A DNA stretch of 64,000 nt from Lutjanus erythropterus (Eukaryota; Chordata; Actinopteri; Lutjaniformes; Lutjanidae): positions 31,163,920 through 31,227,919 of the forward strand of contig CM034599.1 in NCBI GenBank assembly GCA_020091685.1, read 5' to 3'. Numbering within the stretch: position 1 is the first letter of the stretch; each line of letters begins with the position of its first letter. A program made the translations under genes and the position numbers. Below are positions 43,874 through 55,800 of this stretch, piece by piece. The notes under the pieces are model-generated. The model was not told the origin of the DNA. It searched no databases and saw only the letters and a list, made by a program, of their open reading frames with translations.

Positions 43874-46800
43874 TATATGCCGGGTTGTTGTCTACCCATG
43901 AAAACAAAATTATTATGTTTTTTGAACAATGACCCATCAAGAAAAGTTATTCCTATGGCACAACTCCACTTACTTAAAAACAGTTTACTCTGTACATACA
44001 TAGCCTTATAAATTTTGGGTGGCAAATTGAGCTATTGATTCAACTTGGCCCAACATCACTACAATGTTTTACCCCACAACCGGTCGCATGATTACTTATT
44101 TAAATGGTTAGATACAGAGGGTGGCTCATTTTACCCACTGGCTCGACTTACCCCATTCTCCCCTAATGTCCTTGGCAAAACAATAAGTAATAAGCAGAGT
44201 AAAATGCTGTCCTTCATGTTGCACTCTGAATGTGCAATGAATGTTTTTTATGAGTCTCTGCAGATTATTTTAAAAAAGGAAAAATATAACAACATTGTAC
44301 AATCAGATCCTGATATAATTCTTTGTGTCCTGTTTCAGCCTACCTGTGTTTAGCTGTGGTCTCTCTGGAAGAGGAGCTGTTGGAGCCTGTGGAGGCTCAA
44401 AGCTGAAAGTCGAGTGCTCTGGCTGCATCGGGGTATTTGGGGGCGAGGCAGGCAGGGCCCCTGGATGCGACTGAGAGGGGCTGTTCTTTGCTAAACTGGT
44501 GGACAAGGAAGCCAAGAGACTAGGGGAGGCCGGAGGCGCAGAGGGTTGTGTGGGTGAGGGGGGTTTGGGCTCAACAGCAGCCTGAACTTGGCTGTTAGTT
44601 TGCGGAAGGGTGGGCAACATTGAGACTGGAGGGGTGGGCCGTAAAGGTGATGTGGGCGGTGACATGGGGGCTCTGGGCCTTTGTGGAGAGGTGACAGGGC
44701 GGAAATCAGGGCTCGTGGGAGGAGATGTGCCACGGTAGAAGGGGGAGGAAGGAGTGCGGGAGAAGGGAGAGACCAGGGGAGAGCTGCGAGGGGAGGAGGC
44801 TGTGCTCTCTTCTGCTTTAGAGAAGATGAAGGCTGTGTCTGTCAGGCTGCGCTGGTATCGTCTGAACGGTTTGCCTGGAGGGAAAGAAAACAGCTTCTGA
44901 GTTGTTCACACATTGAACATCCAACATGGGAATCTGGGGATGAGCTCATCTAAGTAAGTAGATTCAAGTTTTCAAGATTTTGGCCTCCTTGTAAAATTCG
45001 GCATGAAACACAACACATTACGTTGTTTCTTTCCAGGTAAAAAAAACAAAAAACTTTGTGTTGCTGTGAACAGCAAACAGGAGAGATGCTCTAATGTGCG
45101 CTGGGACACACTTTTACTCTCTGTCTAATTCTGTCAGAAACGTCTTTCTTTGTCATCTATGATGTGAAAACATCAGGTTTAAACATAGTCAGAAGAAGTA
45201 AAAAGTGTGGGGAAAAAAGTGTCCATGATCCTCATCATGGTTCAGGTATAAAATCCCAGCGCACCATGGAGCAACTCTGCTCAGCTGCTGACAGCGCAGG
45301 TAAAATATGAGGACTGATAGAGGAGTTTAGTTGGCATTGAGAAAAAAAAAACAACAACAGAACAAATCTTTAAATGCCAAGTGGACAATAATGGAGATTC
45401 AACTGACAAAATATGCCTCGTGATTATTTGCATTTGAGCAGGGAGGTGAAATCCGATTACAAGTGGTCTTGAATTGTGCGCGTTGTAAGGCCAGGCATGA
45501 GCTTGTGTACTTAAATGCGCGAACTTTGATCTGACCATCCAGGATGCACGTTAATACCAGGTCTGAGCAGCCTCTCTATTCAAGCTCACACATGGTGAAC
45601 ATACCAGTGCGGGAGGCTCCAGGGCTGGTGGGACTTTGTGATGATGATGACGACAGCTGCCTGAAGAACTCCCGAGGGTTCATGGAGCGCTGGGACACTA
45701 ATGCTGCTGCCTCCTACAGGTCAAGTAACAAACGGTTTAAGCAAGAAATCTGGATGATTAAACAGAATTAGTTAGTGGAGCAGGTTTTGCAAAAATCCAG
45801 CATTCTAATGATGCATGTGTAGTCCATTGAGTTCTTTGACAAAGTGCTAAATCAAAGCAGTATTAAAGGGTCAGTTCACTAAGTGCATGAGGAAAACTGT
45901 ATATTTTTAATTTTAGGGTGAACTGTCTCTTTAAGTAATGTTAGAAATATAGGTTTATAGTAGTCTAAGATTGACTTACCGCTGCTTTTTCTATGGATTC
46001 ACTCCTTTTAAGACGAGCCCTCATAAACTCCTCATGCTCCCTCTGCTGCTGCTCCTGTCAGTGCAGAAACACAGCAGTAGTTATATTTACATTTTCACAC
46101 ATTTTAATGCTTTTAATCTCTGAATTTAAATTAGAACTATTTGAAACTTGAGTGTTTTGACATTCAGTCTTAATTAATGACACAGAAATCAGCGCCCACT
46201 CCAAACATGGCCACCAGCAGTAACTGCTATCACAAAGCAGTGCCTTCCAAGTATTTTCTTTATCTATTCTCTTGGACATCCCTGACATCTGCAAACTTCT
46301 CTGCATACAGATATAACCACGCTCATCTGTCACAAATATAAACATATTGTAGGGAGTGTGCACTGATAACCAAGCTCTGAGACAGACTCAAGTAAAGGCC
46401 AGAGGAAACTTTGTAACCCTAGTGAGGAAAACTTCCTCCAATTCATGGTTATAAATACATACACCTCCAAAATCTCTTAATCTTGTTTATAACAACATCT
46501 GGTCTGGTTATTAGCTAAACAGCACACTGTATAATTGCATGTCAAAATGTCAAGAGCTCTGTCATGTCTTGCTATTTTCTGTTCTTTATATTCATAGCAA
46601 CAATTCAGTGTGTATCAGTGTGGTTTTTTTTTTCTGTAGGTGTAAAATTCAGTATTTCTTTTTAATTTATAGTCCCTTAAATACCTCATTTCAAACAGAA
46701 TGATTAGCAGTCGGAGCACATAGAAAGGGTGGAATGTAACTGAGTACATTTACTCAAGTGCTGTGCATCAAAACAAATCTGACATTCTTGTGCTTTACTT

Positions 46801-49800
46801 TCCATTTCATGCTACTTTACACTTCTACTTCTCTACATCTTTAGCGGCAAATATTTTACTTCACCGCTACGTTTGTCTGAGAGATTTAGTTAGAAGTTAC
46901 TTTTCAGATTATAATTTTTCCTACACTTCCTGTCCAGTGAAAACTGTATGTGTTGATGTTGAAAAGCTGACTCTTGAGAGATATGTGGTTCTCACAGGGA
47001 CACTGTAAACATATGATTATCATATAAAATAAGATGCTTTGCTGTAGATTAAACTACCCAACAATACAGTAGATCAAATGAGTTCAGTCTCATTTTAACA
47101 TCTACAGCAGTAAAATGCAACATACACATTAATGCAGCAGTAATATTAATCTAAAAACATAAAAATAGTAAAACACTGACTGCACATTAACAGATGCTGT
47201 GGCCGTCAAAGGTGGCGCTCACATTGATCTAAGGGTCAGTTACAATGTCCTCAGAAACAATTATAGACAATGATTTAAAGCCAGATCTCACACATCCCAG
47301 AGCAAATCTAGTTCTTACACAGGGGTCAATGAGTTCAGGTCAACCTTACCAGCACAGGAGTCTATTTTCCCATCAGGCAAAGCCCATGAAAAAGAAACAT
47401 TTTACATGCAAAACATGTGAAATTCTAGTAAGATGCACACAACTTTCCCCTCACCCATTTAAATTTCTCCTTCCTGCGCAGCTCTTCTTCTTGCTCTGCC
47501 TGTTTTCTTCTGCGAGACACAAAAACAAAATTATTAGTTATCCAAACACCGTTATTCAAGACACAGTGCATTTACTGTGTAACTGACTCTGTTCCTCCAG
47601 TCTTTACAAGATACAGCCACTGGAGGGCACTGTTGACAGCAAACCAACATTGTTCTGACCTCTGCTCCTCGATCAACTGGAGCTTCTCGTTCATCTTTCT
47701 GTCTCTCTCCTCTGCATCCCTCCGTTCCTTAAAAACTCTTTCTTTTTCAAGCCGGCGTCTCTCCTCTATTGTTCGTCTCCTCTCCTCTTCTTTCCTCTCT
47801 TCCTCTTCGCGCTGACACACGCAACAGGAAATATGGGAGAATATAATAGAAGTATACTTTCAGTTTCGTTATTTGATTATTCATTTGAATACAGTAAAAA
47901 AGGAAAATATATTTAATGTTAAAACTGAGAAACTATTTTTATATTATTTTAAAATATACACTCATTTTTTAACTAAATTTAATGCCTGCAACAGGTTTAA
48001 AAAAAAAAGGCGCATATCAAGCAAGAATGAGAAAGACTTCTTCAACAATTTGTGTCCTCAGTTCCCACGCGCTTGTTGAGTGTTGTATCACAGTGGTAAA
48101 CATGCTTCTGTCCAGTCTTTTTTGGAACATGTCGCAGGTGTCAAATTCAGGATGAGCATATATTTACCAAAAAAAACAATAAAGTTAATCAGTTTGAACA
48201 TTAAATATCTTCACATAACATCTCAACTTTTGATATTGGGTTTTTTTTAGGCACTCATGTGGCCAAATAGAGAGAAGGCTACTTGGACATACCTCTGCAC
48301 GTGCCCAGAAGGAGTCTCTGTTTATTAGTCTCATTTCCATTGCAGCATTAGTTTTTCTGTAGTTTGTACCCTAAAAGAAAAACAAAGGAATAGTGAATAC
48401 ATAACCATGAATTCTTAAAGTTTTCAATACTGCACTCATAGGCAATATTATGAATTATATTGTATTATTTTCAGTAACTTAAAATCTTTTTAACCACCAC
48501 ATTATTTCATTATTTTCATAAGAATGACTGAATAAACATACTAGAAACTAAAGTAAAACACTGAAGTTAGGGGGGAAATTATGTCACAATGTGTATATGA
48601 AAGTCTCTGTCTCCATCTGATGGGCAGATGAGGTATTGCAGGAGACTCACCACTAATTCCTCCTTGTCTGCAGACCTGGAGCTTCTTCTGACCCACTGTG
48701 CAGGAGTGTTGGCCTGGGTCTTGCTGAGCTCTGCTCTTATCTTCTCCTCTGTCACATCCTCCACCTTCTCTGCACCCATGAAAACGTGTGCTTCCTAAAA
48801 ACATGGAGGACAGGCAGGGAATGAAAAAGAGAGGGAAACAGATGTGAAATTAATCCAACCTTACATGTTTTACTGTAAGCCACACGAACACACACAACCA
48901 CACACAAAGGGTACAAATCCATACACAAGAACACACAGTCCCTCTGGTGGTTTTCTCTTGGTCTGACTGGGAGTTGTGCAAACTTGGAGCCAAACAGTTG
49001 TGCAACTGCTTCAGTTATAAGGATTGTGAGAGAACAAAAATACTCGCTGGCTTTAGTGCGAGGACAGGAATGCATTGGTTTGGATGGTTATAGATAGCAG
49101 AGGGGGAGATGGGAAAAATGAAAAGTAGGGGGGAATGTGTGGAAAAGAAAGGGTGTCAAAGCATGTGTATTTGCAAAAAAAAAAGGTAGAAAAAGCAAAA
49201 GTTGCTCAATACCTGGAAGTCAAGTTTAAAGGGACAGTCCACCCCAAAAAACAAAAGTACATATTTTTTTCCTCTGGCATGTAGCACTATTTGTACAACT
49301 ACCCTAACTGTATCACTGCACAGAAGGAAGCATGCATCTACTCATGGAAGAGAGGCTTGCGCTTGTGACAACATGGGATGTAAACATTAAACCTGTACAT
49401 CATGACCTACATAACATGACCTATACATCAGCATCTGGGCCAACAATGTGAAAAGAGTTGTTTTGTAGATATTTTCAGGTATTGTAAAGGTATTTCAGAG
49501 TTCGCCTTTTCCTGGAAAATAATTAAAAACTGTTAATGACTCATCCTGCATTCGAGGGCATACACTAAATTTTTGTGCAATGAATACGCAAAGGAGAATA
49601 CATTCATGCTCCAGGGCAGCCTTGAGTATTTCCGGTGAACCAGGACGAACACAGCCTCTGAGGCCGACAGGGAAAACTGTACCAAGGTTGTTTGTGGAAT
49701 TTCCTGATAGGAAACAGCTTTACTTGTTGCTAGAGAAAGTTGGTTAACCGCTAACTGCCGTTAGCTTGGTTAGCTATGACTCAGGCCAGGCTGCCAGGAG

Positions 49801-52800
49801 CTAGCTAATGGGCGGTACAATTGGCAGGTGGCAGCTTTGGTAGTAAGAAAATGTGCATATGAGTAAATCTGAAAAATGTGTAAACCTGTGGATTACCTTG
49901 AGTAACAGGGTCACCATCTCTGGAAAGAGATATGTGTTGTTTTGGTGCTTTTAGCAAGCCAAGTTCCATTAGTTCCATTATAGTCAGGAGAAGGCAGACG
50001 TCTCTACACATAATGTCTCTAAAACTCAACAACTCACACCTGAAGGACAAATAGCACTAGAGGTAAGAGCAAGAACATGTACTTTTGATTTTGGGATAAG
50101 CTGTCTTTTTAAAGGAGATTCAGAGATATGAAAAAAGACATATATAACCACAGACCAAAAGATAGTGTTCCATTTCTGCCATTCTGCTGGACAAATAGGT
50201 GTTGTACATGGTCTGAACTCATGCATCTATACTGTGCAGGCATTTGTATGTGGGCAGAACCTAAGCATAATTTCCATGAGAGTGAGTCCAGGCCTGTTGA
50301 TGGAGGGCCAGGTCTGTCAGCCTCCAACAGGAAACCACAGCTTTATCTGAGTGACAACACTGACACTGACACTGAACAGAGCATTCAATGTGCCCTATAA
50401 TACATGTCAGCGCAGTGTATAATCCATATCACTCCAGCTGTCACTGCCAACAACTGCGCACACACAAACCAGACAAGCAGTCCACAGCGCTGCCAGGGAT
50501 GCTGGGAAAATCATGGAAACAGACAGAACCGCAATCTACAGTAGTACTGTGCACTGTTCGGTTCTGCAAAGAGCGAGTGGAGAAAATCACTATGTTTGCC
50601 CACCAACCCTGCAACCTCATGTAGTGGAATTCATTAAAGCACAAGAGGTGTCAGTCATACTCTAAAGAAATGTTCTCACGGTGCTGCGCAGTAATTCATA
50701 TAAAAGCAGGATTCTACATACACAGTTCAGGCAGCTGTATGCAGGTGACTTTAGCAGACTGACAGGCTCACATAAAGCAGATAACAGAACATTTTGCTCT
50801 CAGATTTCACCATTTTCATATCGTTTTTCATAACACCACATGGCTGGGAGTCATTTAACAGCATTCAGGTGCTAGGGTGCCCTCCGATCCACCCTTTCAA
50901 TCTATCCAGTAGTATTCCACATCTACTGAAATTACTCCCATTTCCATGCATAACCTTTTAGAGACAACTTCTCATCTGCGCCTATCCCGCTGCCAACTTG
51001 ACATTTTGCCCTCCAAGTTCTTTTAAGTGAGACTTTAACCCCCCAAAAATACATATTTTTTCCTCTGGCCTGTGGTGCTTTTTATCATTCTAAACCTGTT
51101 TGGTGTCAGTTGCCTAGTTTTGGATGGCACTAGTCCTGTGGTGCTCAAAGTGCCAAAAAAATCAATTTGAAAAGCTAAACAGCAACATTTCTTTCCAAAA
51201 ATCATGAACTGATTACTCAAAATAATCCAAATACCTTGCTGTGAGCACTTTCATTTAGGAGCTACTTTCTTTCTGCAGTAGAATCCAACAGACTCTACTT
51301 TTTTGCTAGTTAAAAGAAAGTAGTGTCAAAACAGTTGTTAATAAATGGGAGAAGCATCGGGTGACACAAGACGTGTTTTTGGGTTTTTTTTTGTACACAA
51401 CGAGAGGCCCTGGAGATGGGGAGCATAGATGTGACACACTAGATGAGACGTGTCACAACGACTATCCATTTATATCTATGATAGGGAGACCACTGATGAT
51501 GATGACAGCAGCCTTTCCTCAGGTTAGAAAATTATAATAATAATCTTCAAAGAGCTGCTGAAGTTTGAACTTGTAATGTTTATTTATTTTGCTGTTATTA
51601 GTACTATAACTGTTTCGTGTCCTCGACCGTCAGCGTCAGTTCAGGCACCAGTGGAGTTCTGGTACCATTTTAGCACCAAAAAACCAAAAACAAACAAACA
51701 ATACCTAGTCCTACTTAGGAGGCACATCGCAGCCAAGCTCCTGTGTGTGTTTCCAAGCTTCTGCCCCTTACACCACCAAGTTACCAGCCAATCAAAATGC
51801 CACTTTTTCGGGATGACTTTTCAATAGTTCCAAAGGTCAGATCCAGATGGGTCTTTTGTTGTATGTTTTCTGTTGGTCAGATATGCATTACTGTATGTTG
51901 TATGTATTTTCAGATGTACATTTGTACTTTTGAATGTTTTACCTGGTATGTGCTGTGTGCTTTGTGTTTTTATAGAAAAGGCCAGAACAGTTTTATTTGT
52001 ACTGATGTTGATGTAAAGCACTTTGTAACCTGTACTTTGAAAGGTGCTATATAAACAGTTTTACTTGCTTACTAGGAGTTTCATATATCAAAAAACAGCC
52101 TCTTTTACCCTCTTGTTTCAGACGTGAACCACAAATCTTTGAGATGAGATGAAGCCCTTACCCTCCTTTTGGTCTCACACCTTCCCCTCATTGTTCTTCT
52201 CACTCCGTTTCAACCCTATTACGTGTTTTTCTGTACATGTAATGACTTCACAAGTGCCAAAGCTTTCACATTTTACCTTATTTGAGTTCAAAATAGCTTA
52301 GTTAGTAAGCTGCTCTATTTAGGTAAATATGTCATAATCACCCCTAACCATGCCCCAGATATTTTCATAATGGGCCAAGTTGGATGTTGCATGTGAATCG
52401 ACCATATTTTTACGATTTCTGGCATTGATGACCACGGCAATGAAAACTGTCTGTGGGTATAAGAATACAACCTCTCCAGGAGGAAAAGGAGCCCAAGGTG
52501 ATGTGACAGGTAGAGTTACCGGCTCGATATAATTGTGCTCAACTCTGCACAAACTGTCTGCTCTGACTGGAACCAGACTGCTTCGTACTGTACAGTCTGT
52601 CTGTAACTCAGGAGACTCTGGTGGATGTGGAGATACTCAAGTGTCCGAAGTTGAGGTCTGACCCAGGTGATTGGTGGGTTACTTATGATAGATATTGTTC
52701 CACTCTTAGTTAGCATTACAAACATGGCACAAAATAACATAAATAAACTAGTCATCTGCAGTTGTCACTAGATGTTTGTCTGTCTAGTATCTGTTCTTGG

Positions 52801-55800
52801 CCTTCTTCCATGGGTTGCACTTTTGCAAATGGGCAGTAGTCCAAATATTGTATTATATATTGTATTATTTTTCATCCTTGACATCTTAGTGTCCATTCAG
52901 TACACATGCGGACATATGTGAAATAAATTCTCAAAGTTCATTACTTGCTAATGTTGGAGTTAATGCTGGTTATTCTGCAGCTACCACCACATGCACAGGC
53001 AGGTTGGGGGCTCGTTTCCAGCACACTCAACGCCAAGCTGAGGCTTCTCTCAGAGAGACGGAGATGGACATGATGCAGTAGCTGGTGCAGGTGCTGACTG
53101 GTTGGACAACGAAGCAGGTGGGTAAATGACACTTCCCGCAACTCCTGCGCCATGTAATCAATGGAAAAAAAATGTATTCTTGCCCTAAACCAGTTTCCAG
53201 TTTTATTTAAGCCTACCGCTTTTTCTTAATGCAACATCGACAAATTAAAAATGCAGTTTGACAATCCATGTTTGCTGGGTCTACACACAAGCAGTCACTG
53301 ACACAAACGAGCGCTTGAACACCTCTTCACTGGTAGCTGGTTTGTAACTGCGTCACTGGAAGTGTTAACAAACAGTTAGAGAGAGGTGAGACTTCTGGTG
53401 CAGAGTATAGTTGTTGTGTGATTGTGTGATTGTGTGAATGGCCTCTAAATATGATGTGAGTGCAAAGAGTTTATAACCAGGTTGATTGCCTTGGCTTGCA
53501 TCCATAAAATCTTAGTGTATGTCTAATAGCATATCATTGAGGCACTAAGTAGGGGTAAACACCCCCCGGGTATTTTGCACACTGTGTAAGTTGATTCATA
53601 AACAGTAAGATGGGAACTTTGTTATATTAATGGTGTATTATATGTTCCCAAGAAGATATGCCATTTATATTTGTTATGGGAGCTCCTCAGTTGAAATAAG
53701 ACAGAAGGAGCAATAAAAGGTTATGTTGACTGACATGAAACTAAAGCCTCTCTCTCAAGTGTGCGTCAGGGCAAGATGACAGATTTGAGTGATCTAAAAT
53801 GCTTCAGGGTTTAGTGGTTTGACCCGAACTTGTTGCTTTAGTCCTTGTTTACAATAGAGGTACTGTTCTTTGTTGCAATCCAAATCTCCTGCTCCACCTT
53901 AAAAGACACGTAGGCTTATGCCAGGCTGTCATGTGGCCAAATACTGTTATTATCATAACACGTTTGATTAATCATGAGATAGATCTTAGAAAAAGCTTTT
54001 AAAAAAATATTCAACTCCTCGTATGTCTTCATTTCCGTTTTTACAGCCCTTTCTCATCATATCTGACTACTGTATCAGATACTCATATATCTGCCTTCTC
54101 ATCTCTCTCTCTCACACACACATACACACACATACACACACATACACGCTGTTTACTTATGTCATTTCTGAGGACATTACATAGTGCTCCATTCACTTGA
54201 CTTACCCTAAAGCTGCCCACAACCGCTACTTGCTAACCGTAACCATTAACCTAACCTTAACCACAGACCCAATTATCACTGTTTTTTTTTCCATGTGGGG
54301 ACTTTGGTCCCCACTTGCACCAGCTGTCCCCAATTAACTGGTCTCAAGTCTGAAATGTGTCCCCAAAAGTAGTATAAGTCAGAAACGCAAAGCCCTTCTG
54401 ACTCAACTATGCTATTGTGCTCTTATTCCATTGGAAATGTAGAACAATGGAAACATCTGCACCCTATTCATATTTGATCTTTCATAACGTAACGCCACTC
54501 TGGAGTACAGTATGTAACATACCCAAATCTGCTGCCGCTGCAGACTCGCCTTGACAAAACCCCCTCACTGCCAGCTGGGACATGCAGTGGAGTGAGCCAG
54601 AAAGAAGCAGACAAAGTTGAAAAAAAAGAGAGAACTAAAAAAGCAAATAATAAAATCGAAGTGCCAAGGGAAATTCTAACTAACTGTATCCAAAGCCAAC
54701 ACTTTAACAAAACAAAAAAATTGAGCCCCCAGTTATTATCATCTGTATGTATGTACATTATTTCAGTAGTTTTTTTTTCAGTTTTTGCAAGGTCAAGTAC
54801 GAGTTTAGCTGAGAATCAGGACTGTTTAAGGCTGCAGCATCTCTTTATATTCTGCTAAATGTGGACAACAGAAAAATAAAACCTTGACTTGCAAGGTAAT
54901 AAAGCAACTATCATATGACCTCGCAATTTTACAGTAATTTCTTGAAGCACATAGCCTAGTATGAAATTTCATACATACATTATATAGTGCCATTTCTTTG
55001 ACATTAAGATGTGTAGTATTGGAGGAGAAAGGTTGTACTCAATGCAAAAATCCATCAACGTAGTTTGGTTTGATTTGTTTCTTGTTATCCTTGAAAGATC
55101 AGATATTTGTAAAGTTTACTCCCCAAGTGCATACTTAAAGAGCTGTTTCAGAGTTTTTGAAGTAGAGTTGTACAAGGTACTTATGTCAGTGTATTCTGGA
55201 CAAGATCAGCAGCAAAGCGCATTTTAGCCTTTTAAAAAAAAGACCCACCTTAAAAAAATCTGTATCAGTTAAAGTATGCGAAAAAGACAAATGTCGTAGT
55301 CTCCAAAGCCACCTGTAGTGTTTCACAAGCAAAGCATTTTGCCCGCCTGATTTTGTTTACTTGATCAAATTGTGGTTGGGTCCTCTTTCCTTGATTTTTG
55401 TGCCGCTAACATGGGTCAGTAGGCTACATGGTTAAACTGTTCCTTTTTTGGCTGTTTTTATGATCAAGAGCATGCACAGGTTCTTTTATTTTGAAAATTG
55501 ACCAGATTCTTTATGTTGTTTCCTTCCCACTCGATGTGCTCTGTGCAGCTTGACTTGGCATCCGTCAAAAATAGACTTGGCGTGTATTAGAAGCATAGCA
55601 GACTGAAGAGCCAGTTCTGGGACATGCTGCAGCGCATTTGATGAAATCACAAGTAGTGCGTAGGATGGCCTCGATCACCTCAGACAGACATAACCATAAC
55701 GCAACACAGCCTTGCCCAGTGGAATCAAGCCATAGCTTCCTATAACAGCACTCCTGCTGCTTCTCCAAACTCAGGGAGTGACCATGGATAACTACCTCAT

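Larger units (their letters stand above)
43344..44165. mobile_element. TA-flanked non-autonomous DNA transposon containing the palindrome
   Basis: Inverted ends TAGGGGAGAATG (43344) and CATTCTCCCCTA (44165) bracket the palindrome. Both are bounded by TA, as with Tc1/mariner-type insertion. No transposase frame is present. If the left palindrome arm is artificial, the true element is a few hundred bases shorter. Confidence 0.6.

Noticed and set aside
43538-44025. Two identical 157-codon frames on opposite strands (Ile-Tyr repeats)
   Set aside because: They are mirror images produced by the palindrome and its TA-rich core, not genes.
52319-52755. Two overlapping minus-strand frames with ordinary protein-like composition
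   Set aside because: They are in different frames, no family was recognised, and neither shows clear start or splice signals. Left unassigned.
52941-53153. 70-codon minus frame ([14 protein letters not shown]...)
   Set aside because: Leu/Ser/His-rich with no recognised domain or splice partners inside a large intron.
54230-54270. TTAACC/CTAACC runs resembling telomeric repeat
   Set aside because: Irregular spacing, and they sit within a common fish dispersed repeat.
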